Source: Silvimonas iriomotensis (GTDB lineage Bacteria; Pseudomonadota; Gammaproteobacteria; Burkholderiales; Chitinibacteraceae). Taken from it: a stretch of DNA of 64,000 nucleotides. The position numbers were made by a program, and so were the translations under genes. Location: contig NZ_BMLX01000002.1 in NCBI RefSeq assembly GCF_014645535.1, forward strand, positions 859,021-923,020, given 5' to 3'. Below, in pieces: positions 1-8,733 of this stretch (positions within the stretch are counted from its first letter, which is position 1; each line of letters opens with the position of its first letter). The notes under the pieces are model-generated. The model was not told the DNA's origin and made no database searches. It saw only the letters and a program-made list of their open reading frames with translations.

Positions 1-278
1 CCTTTCGCGCAGAATCCACCCGGGCCGGCGCGCCTGATGCGGTGCGTGCGCTGGTGGCCGACATGATCGCCACCAGCCCGGAATTTGCCAGCATGTGGCA
101 TCGCAATGAAGTCCGCACGCATGGCGAAGGCACCAAGCACATCATGCATCCGGTGGTGGGGCTGCTGACGCTGGATTACTCCGCTTTTGCCGTTGATGGC
201 CAGCCTGATCTGAGCATGGTGGTCTACAACCCCGCCACGCCCGAGGATGTCGAACGCGTGCGGGTTCTGATCGGGTAA
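1..278 (+). CDS. XRE-family regulator, C-terminal MmyB-like ligand-binding domain (5' truncated by window)
   Basis: An open frame enters from the left edge (codons in phase with base 3) and ends at the TAA at 276-278, so the start lies outside the window. The visible part, about 91 residues, has the pattern of the C-terminal third of MmyB-type domains: a stretch on whether residues sit in 'SPEFASMWHRNEV', then 'HPVVGLLTLDY', then a closing 'VVYNPATPEDVERVRVL'. In that family an N-terminal XRE helix-turn-helix binds DNA and this PAS-like domain senses a small ligand. Only the sensor part is seen, so the DNA-binding half is inferred. Such regulators usually control an adjacent oxidoreductase, which here would lie upstream of the window. 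Confidence 0.75.
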   Translation, partial: FRAESTRAGAPDAVRALVADMIATSPEFASMWHRNEVRTHGEGTKHIMHPVVGLLTLDYSAFAVDGQPDLSMVVYNPATPEDVERVRVLIG

Positions 279-417
279 ACCAGCGCCCTGGCCCGCCGTT
301 ATAGCTACAGCGCTGTCCCGCTGCCGCAACGGGCCCACTGCAAAGTGATTGAATCCCCGCGCGGTTTTGGGCACAGTGCCCATGCGTGCTCTTCAACCAA
401 AATAACGAACCCAAACC

Positions 418-792
418 ATGCTGCCTCTTTTGCTTGCTGCCAGCTTGTTCTCTCTGGATGGAACCAACCAGATCGATCTGGATACCATCCAGCGGACCGG
501 TAATGTCATCACCGTGCGGATGGTCACGTCAGGCATCAAGTCTGACAAAGACCCGCGCATTGCCAACGTGTTAAGCGATATCGAACTCGATTGCGCCGCC
601 CACAAGGCCCGGATTTACGCGACCTATTTCTTTGACGACAAATTCAAGCTGTTGTCGAAAAACCCGCCCCACGACAGCACCGCCGCACCGTATTCTGACG
701 ACAGCGTATTTGCGCTGATTGAAGACCGCGTCTGCGACAGCCGCAAGCCGGCACCACAAGCCTCTGCTGTGGCACCAGCCGCCACCAAATAA
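418..792 (+). CDS. Small putative exported protein, surface-adhesin E-like
   Basis: A 124-residue protein with a short hydrophobic N-terminus (LPLLLAASLFSL) that could be a weak signal peptide. The body alternates beta-like segments and has two cysteines, in 'IELDCAAH' and 'EDRVCDS', spaced as in the surface-adhesin protein E domain family of Neisseriales and other betaproteobacteria (C...yd..gk...s....vC). The tail is rich in Ala and Pro. No Shine-Dalgarno is evident before ATG 418, so the start is uncertain. It stands alone and is closed by a strong terminator. The family assignment is by pattern only and the function is unknown. Confidence 0.6.
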   Translation: MLPLLLAASLFSLDGTNQIDLDTIQRTGNVITVRMVTSGIKSDKDPRIANVLSDIELDCAAHKARIYATYFFDDKFKLLSKNPPHDSTAAPYSDDSVFALIEDRVCDSRKPAPQASAVAPAATK

Positions 793-825
793 GCCGTTGC
801 GGAGCCATCCGCATTGCGCTACCCC

Positions 826-848
826 AAAGGCCGTTCGCGGCCTTTTTT
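826..848. terminator. Rho-independent terminator, probably bidirectional
   Basis: AAAGGCCG, loop TTCG, CGGCCTTTTTT. The A-run before and T-run after the stem let it serve both the + gene ending at 792 and the - strand tetR ending at 856. Confidence 0.9.
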
Positions 849-855
849 GCGCGCG

Positions 856-1551
856 TTAGCGGGTGGTGGGGTCTGTCTGGCGGATGGATGAAGCCACCAG
901 TTGCACTGCCGCCTCAGCCATTTGCGCCAGCATGGCGGCCGGCTCACCGGCCCGCGCCCGCAGCGCCAGCGAATTCATGACCCCGCACAACAACCGCGCC
1001 AGCACGGCGGGTTCCACCGTGGCGACCAGCTCCCCGGAGGTCACGGCAGCGCGCAAACGCGCTTCCAGCAACGCATCCAGTTCATGCAGGCCATCGGCAA
1101 ACATCGCCCGCACGGCCAGATCATGCACGGCCTCGGTGGCGGCAGTCCCGATCAGATAACAACCCCGCGCCCCGAGTGGGCCGGCGGTATAGATGGCAAT
1201 GGCTTTGGCATAAACCGCCCGCAATGACTCAGCCAGTGGCTGCCCGGGCGCCAGCGCTTCACGCATGGCATCGCGGCCCAGTTCCCGATAGCGCGCCAGC
1301 GTTTCCAGGTACAGCGTGTGTTTGTCGCCAAACGCGCTGTACAGGCTGGGCTTGTTCATGCCCGTGGCCAGGGTCAGATCATCCAGCGAGGTACCGTTAT
1401 AACCGGCATCCCAGAAGGCATCACGCGCTTGGGCCAGCGCTTGCCCGGCATCGTAGGCTTTGGGGCGGCCACGAGTGCGAGGCTGGCTATGGGTGGCGTC
1501 TTGCAACGGCGTTGGCGTTGCTGGCGCGGAGTCAGATGATTTTCGTACCAT
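856..1551 (-). CDS. TetR/AcrR-family repressor
   Basis: A 231-residue protein. After a 30-residue polar tail comes a typical TetR helix-turn-helix at residues about 33-80, with 'GTSLDDLTLATGMNKPSL' and 'YSAFGDKHTLY'. The C-terminal helical domain ends near residue 225 and fits the TetR_C families found beside small detoxification enzymes. It is transcribed divergently from the glutathione transferase at 1637. The shared 85-bp gap holds two similar 12-bp inverted repeats, one of which overlaps this gene's own start codon. The expected role is a self-repressing switch that also silences the GST until a reactive electrophile binds. The ligand cannot be read from sequence. Confidence 0.9.
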   Translation of the reverse strand: MVRKSSDSAPATPTPLQDATHSQPRTRGRPKAYDAGQALAQARDAFWDAGYNGTSLDDLTLATGMNKPSLYSAFGDKHTLYLETLARYRELGRDAMREALAPGQPLAESLRAVYAKAIAIYTAGPLGARGCYLIGTAATEAVHDLAVRAMFADGLHELDALLEARLRAAVTSGELVATVEPAVLARLLCGVMNSLALRARAGEPAAMLAQMAEAAVQLVASSIRQTDPTTR

Positions 1552-1610
1552 TTGGTAAATTAATTTCTTGACGGGACATGATCACCGGCATAATTTATTA
1601 CCATGTAGTA
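1546..1610. promoter_or_regulatory. Pair of candidate TetR operators, TACCAnnTRGTA
   Basis: TACCATTTGGTA at 1546-1557 is a perfect 5-2-5 inverted repeat that covers the tetR start codon (CAT at 1549-1551). TACCATGTAGTA at 1599-1610 fits the same pattern with one mismatch between arms and lies 27 bp before the GST start. Both flank an AT-rich stretch that should hold the promoters. Confidence 0.55.
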
Positions 1611-1636
1611 CAAAAATCAACAGCAAGGAGCATCCC

Positions 1637-2272
1637 ATGCAGGTTTACTTTGCGCCGCTGGCCTGTTCGGCCGCGACCCGCATTGCCCTTTACGAGGCGG
1701 GCGCCACCGCTGATTTTGTCTATGTCGATATCCACACCCGGCCCGGAGAGCGTCTGCTGGCAGATGGCTCTGATTACCGGGCGATCAACCCGATGGGACA
1801 AGTGCCCGCCATCCGCACTTCAAGCGGTGAAGTGATTACCGAAAACCCGGTGGTCTTGCAGTACGTGGCAGACCTGCATCCGCACGCGCAACTGGCCCCG
1901 GCGGGCGGCATGGAACGCTATCGTTTGCAGCAATGGCTTAATTTCATTGCCACAGAACTGCACAAGGGGACGTATATCCCGCTGCTGGACCGGCGCAGCC
2001 CGGACGGGGCCAAGGCATTTGCCCGGCAGAAGCTGGCATTGCGCTTTGGCTACCTGAGCCAGCAACTGGCGGCGCGCCCGTTTTTGCTGGGTTATTTTTC
2101 GGTGGCCGATGCCTACCTGATTACGGTGCTGAACTGGTCGCCCTACGCCGGGATTGATCTGGCCCAATGGCCGCAGATAGAGGCCTATGCGCAAGCGCTC
2201 AAACAGCGGCCGGCGGTCGCCCGCGCCCTGGCGGAAGAAACCGCGGCTTATGCCAGAGAAATGAACCACTGA
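1637..2272 (+). CDS. Glutathione S-transferase, beta class (GstA-like)
   Basis: ATG 1637 is chosen because AAGGAG lies 7 bases upstream and the protein then begins directly with the thioredoxin-fold strand 'MQVYFAPLACSAATRIAL'. It has 211 residues, normal for bacterial beta-class GSTs. 'NPMGQVPAI' carries the cis-proline, and 'VITENPVVLQYVAD' carries the acid/polar pair that contacts the gamma-glutamyl group. The C-terminal helical domain includes 'GYFSVADAYLITVLNW', the N-capping motif region. The cysteine near residue 9 is typical of the beta class. The enzyme conjugates or reduces electrophiles in the cytosol and is probably induced through the divergent TetR. Confidence 0.9.
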   Translation: MQVYFAPLACSAATRIALYEAGATADFVYVDIHTRPGERLLADGSDYRAINPMGQVPAIRTSSGEVITENPVVLQYVADLHPHAQLAPAGGMERYRLQQWLNFIATELHKGTYIPLLDRRSPDGAKAFARQKLALRFGYLSQQLAARPFLLGYFSVADAYLITVLNWSPYAGIDLAQWPQIEAYAQALKQRPAVARALAEETAAYAREMNH

Positions 2273-2292
2273 GCCGGCGGGCGGATGTCGCC

Positions 2293-3144
2293 TCAGCCCT
2301 TGGTCGCGCCAAAGGTCAGCCCGGCCACAAAGTGCCGCTGCATGGCAAAGAACATCATGACCGAGGGCAAGGCCGCCAGGATCGACCCCGCGCTGACCAG
2401 ATTCCACGCCGTGACCCACTGCCCGCGCAAGGCCGCGACGCCAACGGTCAGCGGCGCGGCGTCATCGCCCTGGGTCAGGCACAACGCCCAGAAGTAATCG
2501 TTCCAGACAAAGGTGAAGACCAGGATGGACAGCGCCGCCAGCGCGGGGCGGATCAACGGCAGGATGATGCGCCAGAAAATCGCCCATTCCCCCGCGCCTT
2601 CAATGCGGCCGGCTTCGATCAACTCGTAGGGCAGTTGCTTGATGAAGTTGCGCAAGAACAGCGTGCAAAAGCCGGTCTGGAACGCGATATGGAACAACAT
2701 CAGCGCCCACAGCGTGTTGTACAGACCCATCTGCAAAAACAGATCGCGCACCGGGATCATCAGGATCTGGATGGGCACAAAGTTGCCACCGACAAAAGTG
2801 GCAAACAGCGCCAGATTGCCGCGGAACTGATACACCGCCAGCGAGAACCCGGCCATGGCGGCCAGCGCAATTGCGCCAATCACCGCCGGCACCGTGATCA
2901 TCACGCTGTTGAAAAAGTAATGCAGCATGGGCGAGGTGGTCAGTGCTTCGTGGTAGTTGGCGAACAGCGCAAAGTGCTTCGGCCAGCCCCAGTAATTGCC
3001 TTCGGTGAGTTCTTCAGTAGAACGGATCGACGTCACCATCACCGCAATCAGCGGCAACAGCCAGACCAGCAAAGCCAGCGGCAGGGTGAGTTTGTACAGA
3101 CGCCGGTTAACGGGCTTCCAGTGATCAATAGGCATGGGAAACAT
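2293..3144 (-). CDS. Sugar ABC transporter permease, MalG/LacG type
   Basis: A 283-residue protein of six predicted membrane segments, starting with 'LTLPLALLVWLLPLIAVMV'. The EAA-loop that docks on the ATPase is visible as 'ELIEAGRIEGAGEWAIFWRI' followed by 'LPLIRPAL'. It ends in the short cytosolic tail typical of MalG-type subunits. It lies 20 bp after the MalF-type partner and is the last gene of the operon, 20 bp from the convergent GST gene. With that partner it should form the membrane pore for a beta-galactoside or galacto-oligosaccharide importer. The substrate is inferred from the linked GH42 enzyme. Confidence 0.92.
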   Translation of the reverse strand: MFPMPIDHWKPVNRRLYKLTLPLALLVWLLPLIAVMVTSIRSTEELTEGNYWGWPKHFALFANYHEALTTSPMLHYFFNSVMITVPAVIGAIALAAMAGFSLAVYQFRGNLALFATFVGGNFVPIQILMIPVRDLFLQMGLYNTLWALMLFHIAFQTGFCTLFLRNFIKQLPYELIEAGRIEGAGEWAIFWRIILPLIRPALAALSILVFTFVWNDYFWALCLTQGDDAAPLTVGVAALRGQWVTAWNLVSAGSILAALPSVMMFFAMQRHFVAGLTFGATKG

Positions 3145-3164
3145 GGCGGTCTCTCTGGTCCTGG

Positions 3165-4094
3165 TTAATGCTCGTTACGCAGCAAGCGCCGCAGATGCCA
3201 GGCGATATACACCAGCATGATGGCGAACAGCACCACGGCAATGGCGGCGGAATAGCCATAGCGGTAGTACTTGATGGCCTGGTCGTACATGTAATACGCC
3301 AGCACGGTGGAGCTTTCGAACGGCCCGCCGCTGCTCATGACCGAGATCAGGTCAAAGCTTCTGAGCGCGCCAATGATGGTGACGACCATGGCCATGAAAG
3401 TGGTCGGCCGCAATTGCGGCAGCACCACGTGCCACAGCAACGCCCAGCCACGGGCGCCTTCCATGCGGGCGGCTTCGATCTGGTCTGCGTTCAAGCCGGT
3501 CAGCCCGGTCAGATACAGGATCATGCAGTAGGCGGTTTGCGGCCACAGCGCGGCAAACACAATGCCAAAGGTGACGTAATGCGCGTCGCCCAGTACCGGA
3601 ATCCCATGGCCCAGGATCAAGGCCAGCAAGCCAAAGGTGGGGTCATAGAACCAGCTGAAAATCAGCCCCACCACCACGCCAGACAAGACAAATGGCGCAA
3701 AGAACAGTGATTTGACCAGCCGGATACCGGCCACGGCCTGGTTCAGATACAGCGCAATCGCCAGCCCCATGGGCGGGGCCAGCAAGAACAGCAGCAGCCA
3801 CAGCAGGTTGTTCTTGAGCGCGGTGTAAAAGGTGGGCGCGTGAAACAACTCGATATAGTTGGCCAGCCCGACAAAGGTTTTGTCGGTCATGCCATCCCAG
3901 CTGTAAAAGCTCAGCGAGATACTTTTGAGAATCGGGTACAGCACAAACAGGGCGACCATGACGCACGCCGGCGCCAGAAAAAGCCACGCCGCCCGCCGCT
4001 GCCGCCGCGCGCTGGGCGAGAGCCGCTTGCCTGCCGCTTTTGCCGCAGGCGCCATCGGCTGGTGCAGCGGGGTATCCGGTACTGAATCGATCAC
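3165..4094 (-). CDS. Sugar ABC transporter permease, MalF/LacF type
   Basis: I choose the GTG at 4094, because AGGAG lies 8 bases upstream. The in-frame ATG at 4118 has no ribosome site. The product is about 309 residues with a 40-residue basic cytosolic N-terminus and six membrane segments, starting at 'AAWLFLAPACVMVALFVLY'. The EAA-loop reads 'QIEAARMEGARGWALLWHV' then 'LPQLRPTT'. This is the usual partner of the MalG-type subunit downstream and follows the binding-protein gene by 72 bp. It is part of the CUT1 carbohydrate importer. Confidence 0.92.
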   Translation of the reverse strand: MIDSVPDTPLHQPMAPAAKAAGKRLSPSARRQRRAAWLFLAPACVMVALFVLYPILKSISLSFYSWDGMTDKTFVGLANYIELFHAPTFYTALKNNLLWLLLFLLAPPMGLAIALYLNQAVAGIRLVKSLFFAPFVLSGVVVGLIFSWFYDPTFGLLALILGHGIPVLGDAHYVTFGIVFAALWPQTAYCMILYLTGLTGLNADQIEAARMEGARGWALLWHVVLPQLRPTTFMAMVVTIIGALRSFDLISVMSSGGPFESSTVLAYYMYDQAIKYYRYGYSAAIAVVLFAIMLVYIAWHLRRLLRNEH

Positions 4095-4166
4095 GCGATC
4101 ATCTCCTGGCAATGCCATACAGAGCGCTGGCCGCCCGCCAGCCGTGGCCTGCGGGCGGCGCCGTGC

Positions 4167-5411
4167 TTACTTCTTGTAGATGCGCTTGCGGGTGGTTTCC
4201 AGCTGCGCCAGGATGCTGTCGATCTGGCTGGGGTCAGACAGGAACTGCTGCATGCCCTTCATGCCTTCGTCGGCCATTTCCTTGGTCATGTCACGATCAT
4301 AGAACTGGGCGATACCGCCGCGGGTTTGCGACAGGATCTGAAAGCCGATCTTCGAGATCGGATCTTCCGGTTCTTCTGCCTTGCTGTTGGCCGGCAAAGA
4401 ACCCAGCCCCTTGGCCAGGCGGCCGCTGATCTCGGGCGTACCCACAAAGGCCAGGAAGGTATGCGCATCGGCCTTGTTTTTGGCTTTGGCCGGAATATGC
4501 AAAGACTCGACCGGGCCGTCTTCTGCCGTCGGTACCTTGCTGTCGATGATCGGGAACTGGAAATAACCCATGTTCGGTTTGACGTTGGCCGGGAAACCGG
4601 CAGAGATGAACGTCCCCATCAGCATCATGGCGGCCTTGCCCTGGAACAGGAACGGTTGGGCGGCATCCAGATCGTAAGAGAGCGCGTTGTCGATGAAATA
4701 CTTGTCATCGATCAGGCCCTTCCACGTGGTGTAGACCTTCTTCACGCGGGCATCGGTGTACGGCACTTCACCGGCCATCAGTTTCTGGTGGAAGGCGTTC
4801 CCGTTCAGGCGCAGATCCAGGTAGTCAAACCAGCCCGCCAGCGTCCAGGCGTCACGCCCGCCCACGGCGATCGGGGCAATGCCGGCGGCCTTGAGCTTTT
4901 TGCAGGCATCAATGAACTGATCCCAGGTCTTGGGTTCGGCGCTGATGCCGACTTTCTGGAACAGATCCTTGCGGTAGAACATGCCCCAGGAGTAATACAC
5001 CGTCGGCATGGCGTATTGCTTGCCATTCCAGGAGGACGCTTCTTTGGTCGAGGCATAGGTCTCGTTCCAGCCGTTCTTTGCCCAGTCGCCAGAAAGGTCT
5101 TCCAGCAGACCGCGGCGGGCGTAGTACGCCATGCGCTCGCCGTCATGCCAGTTCACCACATCCGGCGCCACTGAAGAAAGCCAGCCTGGCAATTGCACCT
5201 TGTAGGCTTCTTCATCCACAAAGGCGACTTTCATCTCGATATCCGGATGCGCCTTTTTGAAATCATCAAACACCGATTGCCAGACTGCGCGCTGGCTGGC
5301 GCCCTTGAAGGCCACGTTGATGGCCAGCGTACCGGCCTGCGCCATGGCGCCATAACACAGGCCGGCGGCGGCCAGTGTCAAACCCAGAATGCGAGTGCGT
5401 ACCTTGCTCAT
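4167..5411 (-). CDS. Extracellular sugar-binding protein, CUT1 family
   Basis: A 414-residue protein with a clean Sec signal peptide (basic MSKVRTR, hydrophobic core, cut near AMAQA-G at residue 26). The mature part follows the family-1 solute-binding fold, with 'WQSVFDDFKKAHPDIEM' near the N-terminus, 'GRDAWTLAGWFDYL' in the sugar-binding cleft and many tryptophans for stacking on sugars. AAGGAG precedes the ATG. A 74-bp gap separates it from the GH42 gene upstream, enough for an extra promoter that would raise this subunit, as is common for binding proteins. It captures the sugar in the periplasm and delivers it to the two permeases downstream. Confidence 0.92.
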   Translation of the reverse strand: MSKVRTRILGLTLAAAGLCYGAMAQAGTLAINVAFKGASQRAVWQSVFDDFKKAHPDIEMKVAFVDEEAYKVQLPGWLSSVAPDVVNWHDGERMAYYARRGLLEDLSGDWAKNGWNETYASTKEASSWNGKQYAMPTVYYSWGMFYRKDLFQKVGISAEPKTWDQFIDACKKLKAAGIAPIAVGGRDAWTLAGWFDYLDLRLNGNAFHQKLMAGEVPYTDARVKKVYTTWKGLIDDKYFIDNALSYDLDAAQPFLFQGKAAMMLMGTFISAGFPANVKPNMGYFQFPIIDSKVPTAEDGPVESLHIPAKAKNKADAHTFLAFVGTPEISGRLAKGLGSLPANSKAEEPEDPISKIGFQILSQTRGGIAQFYDRDMTKEMADEGMKGMQQFLSDPSQIDSILAQLETTRKRIYKK

Positions 5412-5485
5412 TGTTGTCTCCTTGCTGCTGCAACGTTGTATGTGCCTGCTTTGACGAGATCAAAAACCGAACCCTGCTTGCCACT

Positions 5486-7483
5486 TCACTGCACTTGACC
5501 GGGCTGGCGGTAGATCGCCACCCCTTGTGGTTCGACGCGCGCTGAACCGACCACAAACGCGCCCGCATCGACACCCGGGATGTCATGCGCGGCCTCACCG
5601 TAATTGAAGACGTAAACCAGCTCGCCACGCCGGCTGATGCGGATGGTTTCTTCCAGCGCCTGCGGCTGCAGGCCAGCGGCTTGCGCCACATTGGCCAGAA
5701 TGGCGCGGGTGCCGGCTTCGCTGAAAATGCTGGCGAGGTAATGCACCTTGCCGTGCCGCAAAATCGCCGGCGCGCCATCGGTGAACGTCCCCAGGATATC
5801 GACCGCCGGCGTCGCCTCGATCAGGTCACGCCAGTGATGCGCCTGCAGCCGCGGCAAACCCAGAGCCGGCGCATCGACCGCTTCGGTCACGTTGGGGCGC
5901 AGCGATTCGACACGCCACACGCGCAGCGGCAGGATGCTGGCCAGCGGGCCTGGCGGCAGTTGATCCGGAATCTGCACGCTGACCGTTTTGGAGCCGGTGC
6001 GCGGGCCCAGCACCACATGCGCACCGCTCTGTGCCAGCCGTTGCGCCAGGTCATCTGGCACCACCGGCAGCGGTGGCACGACGATCAGGCTGTAGCCATC
6101 CAGCTTTGCGCTGGCCGGCACGATATCGACATCAAACCCCAGGCTGCGCAGCGCGCTGTAGTAGCCAAAGGCAAAACGGGCGTACTGGAAATCCGCGCCT
6201 TGCGGGTGGATCTCGAACAGCCATTTGGCTTCGTAATCATGAATCAGCGCCACGCGCGCGTTCACCGCGCCATCGGCACCGCTGGCCAGCACCTGGCGGA
6301 TTTCATCTGCCGCACGCGCCGCCTCGGCCGCGCCGATATCCGGTTTGTTGTCTGGCGTGTTCAAACCGGCGTGCATTTGTTCTTGCGCAAACGGTGCTTG
6401 CCGCCAGCGGAAATACGAGACGCAACCGGCACCGTGGGCCAGCGCCTCCCATGTCCACAACCGCACCATGCCCGGCAGCGGCGCGGGGTTCCACGGGGCC
6501 CAGTTCACCGGGCCGGGTTGTTGCTCCATCACCCAGAACGGCAAGCGCGACATGCCGCGATACAGATCGTGGTTATAGCTGGCGAAATCCGGATGACCCG
6601 TGCGCAGCCAGCGCGCTTTGACCTCCGGCGCAAACCACATTTCTTCCAGTGCGCCCAGCGGGTAGCTATCCCAGCTGGCCGCATCCAGATCGGCTGCGAC
6701 TTTGTAATGGTCAAACTCGTTGAACATCTGCATGAAGTTATGCACCACCGGCCGGCCGGGCGAGTGCGCGCGGACAATGCCGACCTGCATGCGGTTGTAG
6801 CGCGCCACTTCATCCGAGGCAAAACGCCGGTAATCCAGGCGGTGCGCCGGGTGGCCTTCGGTCACCGCGTCGACCGGCGGGTCAATCTCGTCAAAACTGC
6901 GGTATTCCATGCTCCAGAACACCGTGCCCCAGGCTTCGTTCAGCGTTTTGATATCGCCATAACGTGCCTGCAGCCACTGCCGGAAACGTCTGCTGGCCGC
7001 GTTCGAGTAACTCACCACCGTGTGATGGCAGCCGTATTCGTTATCCACCTGCCAGAACCGGACCGCCGGGTGCTGACCATAGCGTTGGGCGATCTCGGTA
7101 CAGATGCGTTGCGAGGCCTCAAACCACGACGGGGAGGAAAAGTCGTAATGCCGGCGCGAGCCAAAGCGGCGCGGGCGGCCTTCAGCGTTGATGGCCAGAA
7201 TGTCCGGGTACTGGTCGATCAGCCATTTCGGCGGCGTGGCGGTTGGCGTGCACATCACCACTTTCAGCCCGGCCGCCCCGAGTACATCAATGGCGCGATC
7301 CAGCCAGCCCCAGTCAAACCGGCCCGGTTCAGGTTCGATCCGGCTCCAGGCAAATTCAGCAATCCGCACCTGATCAATACCCAGCTCACGCATGCGGCGG
7401 GCGTCGTCCGCCCACATGCTCTCTGGCCAGTGTTCCGGGTAATAGCACACGCCAAGGCGCATGGCAGCGTCGTTGTGGGTCAC
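5486..7483 (-). CDS. Beta-galactosidase, glycoside hydrolase family 42
   Basis: The start is GTG 7483. GGAG lies 8-9 bases upstream and the codon overlaps the preceding ATPase stop as GTGA, which suggests translational coupling. The first ATG at 7462 lacks a site. The product is about 665 residues, the normal size for GH42. 'LGVCYYPEHWPE' opens the barrel. The acid/base glutamate is in 'WQVDNEYGC' (about residue 149) and the nucleophile in 'WVMEQQPGPVNW' (about residue 320). The C-terminal third matches the trimerisation and beta domains. There is no signal peptide, so it cleaves imported beta-galactosides in the cytosol. It is unusual in sitting between the ATPase and binding-protein genes of its own transporter. 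Confidence 0.95.
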   Translation of the reverse strand: MTHNDAAMRLGVCYYPEHWPESMWADDARRMRELGIDQVRIAEFAWSRIEPEPGRFDWGWLDRAIDVLGAAGLKVVMCTPTATPPKWLIDQYPDILAINAEGRPRRFGSRRHYDFSSPSWFEASQRICTEIAQRYGQHPAVRFWQVDNEYGCHHTVVSYSNAASRRFRQWLQARYGDIKTLNEAWGTVFWSMEYRSFDEIDPPVDAVTEGHPAHRLDYRRFASDEVARYNRMQVGIVRAHSPGRPVVHNFMQMFNEFDHYKVAADLDAASWDSYPLGALEEMWFAPEVKARWLRTGHPDFASYNHDLYRGMSRLPFWVMEQQPGPVNWAPWNPAPLPGMVRLWTWEALAHGAGCVSYFRWRQAPFAQEQMHAGLNTPDNKPDIGAAEAARAADEIRQVLASGADGAVNARVALIHDYEAKWLFEIHPQGADFQYARFAFGYYSALRSLGFDVDIVPASAKLDGYSLIVVPPLPVVPDDLAQRLAQSGAHVVLGPRTGSKTVSVQIPDQLPPGPLASILPLRVWRVESLRPNVTEAVDAPALGLPRLQAHHWRDLIEATPAVDILGTFTDGAPAILRHGKVHYLASIFSEAGTRAILANVAQAAGLQPQALEETIRISRRGELVYVFNYGEAAHDIPGVDAGAFVVGSARVEPQGVAIYRQPGQVQ

Positions 7484-8619
7484 GGCAGGGTCTCCAGATG
7501 GGGCACGGCAAAACCGTCTTCGGTAAACAGATGGCACAGCGCGGCGGGCGCGCGGACCTTGAGCGTATCGCCCACGCTGGCGACGGCATCGCCCGGCGCT
7601 TTGGCAATCAGCGCGGGCTCGCCGGCGGCGTTCAGGTGCAGATAACTGAGTTCGCCCAGCGCTTCGATCAGCGTGATCGTGCGGCGCAGGGTTTGCGTCT
7701 CGCCACTGGCGTCTGTGGTGGTTTCCAGGTGCTCGGGCCGGATACCCAGAGTGACGGCCTGCCCCAGCGCCAGCTTTGCGCCAGACACGGCAACCTGAAG
7801 CGTTTCGCCCGAGCCATCCAGCGTGATCACGACGCCGTCATCACGCAGCGCCGCGACTTTGGCATTGAGAAAATTCATGCGCGGCGAGCCGATAAAACCC
7901 GCCACAAAACGGCTGACCGGGCGGTGATACAGCGTCAGCGGCGCGCCCACCTGGGCAATGCTGCCGTGCTGTTCCATGTCCTTGCCGGTATGCAGCAGCA
8001 CAATCTTGTCGGCCAGCGTCATGGCTTCGATCTGGTCATGCGTCACGTACACCACGCTGGCGGCGGCAAACTGCTTGTGCAAGCGGGCGATCTCGATCCG
8101 GGTTTGCCCGCGCAAGGTCGCGTCCAGATTGGAGAGCGGCTCATCAAACAAGAACACGCCGGGTTCACGCACAATGGCGCGGCCAATGGCCACGCGCTGG
8201 CGTTGCCCGCCGGAAAGCGCCTTGGGATAGCGCTTCAGCAGGTTTTCCAGCTGCAAGATGCGGGCGGCTTCACCGACTTTTTTGTTGATGACATCGACCG
8301 GGGTTTTGGCCAGCTTCAGACCAAACGCCATGTTCTCGAACACAGTCATATGCGGGAACAGCGCGTAGCTCTGGAACACCATGGCCACGCCGCGTTCGGC
8401 CGACGAGACCTCGTTCATCAGGCGGCCACCAATGCGCAGCTCGCCCTCAGTCAGGTCTTCCAGACCGGCAATCATGCGCAGCAAGGTAGACTTGCCGCAG
8501 CCGGACGGCCCCAGAAACACGCAGAACTCGTTGTCGCCAATGTCCAGATCCACATTGCGGATCACCTGCTGGTGATCGCCATAGCTTTTCTGGGCCCCTC
8601 TCAACGAAATGCTTGCCAT
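7480..8619 (-). CDS. Carbohydrate ABC transporter ATPase, MalK/UgpC type
   Basis: The start at ATG 8619 gives 'MASISLRGAQKSYG', the normal MalK N-terminus, and about 379 residues. Walker A is GPSGCGKST (about residues 37-45), the ABC signature is LSGGQRQRVAIGRA, and Walker B is FLFDEPLSNLD. The C-terminal OB-fold regulatory domain (TOBE) includes 'LGIRPEHLE'. It powers the importer formed by the two permeases of this operon. It is the first gene after the LacI operator at 8651 and is coupled by a GTGA overlap to the beta-galactosidase. Such ATPases are often shared by several CUT1 importers. Confidence 0.95.
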   Translation of the reverse strand: MASISLRGAQKSYGDHQQVIRNVDLDIGDNEFCVFLGPSGCGKSTLLRMIAGLEDLTEGELRIGGRLMNEVSSAERGVAMVFQSYALFPHMTVFENMAFGLKLAKTPVDVINKKVGEAARILQLENLLKRYPKALSGGQRQRVAIGRAIVREPGVFLFDEPLSNLDATLRGQTRIEIARLHKQFAAASVVYVTHDQIEAMTLADKIVLLHTGKDMEQHGSIAQVGAPLTLYHRPVSRFVAGFIGSPRMNFLNAKVAALRDDGVVITLDGSGETLQVAVSGAKLALGQAVTLGIRPEHLETTTDASGETQTLRRTITLIEALGELSYLHLNAAGEPALIAKAPGDAVASVGDTLKVRAPAALCHLFTEDGFAVPHLETLP

Positions 8620-8650
8620 CAACCTGGCTCCGTGGTGTGATCGCGCCATA

Positions 8651-8668
8651 TGATTAAGCGCTTAATCA
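8651..8668. promoter_or_regulatory. LacI-family operator, perfect 18-bp palindrome
   Basis: TGATTAAGCGCTTAATCA reads the same on both strands and has the central CG typical of LacI/GalR operators. It lies 32 bp upstream of the ATPase start, where a bound repressor would block the operon promoter. Confidence 0.8.
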
Positions 8669-8733
8669 TGCATTTCAAAAAAAAGCCGCCAGCCACATCA
8701 ACACAGCACTGGCAGAGACTGCCGGGATGTAGT

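Noticed and set aside
2167-3168. A 333-codon + strand frame overlapping the GST end and a permease.
   Set aside because: Charged low-complexity translation; the opposite strand encodes a clear ABC permease with membrane segments and EAA loop.
5585-7645. A 686-codon open frame on the + strand opposite the beta-galactosidase.
   Set aside because: It mirrors the GC-rich GH42 gene in antisense. Residues are rich in Arg, Gln and His with no domain pattern, while the - strand frame has catalytic motifs.
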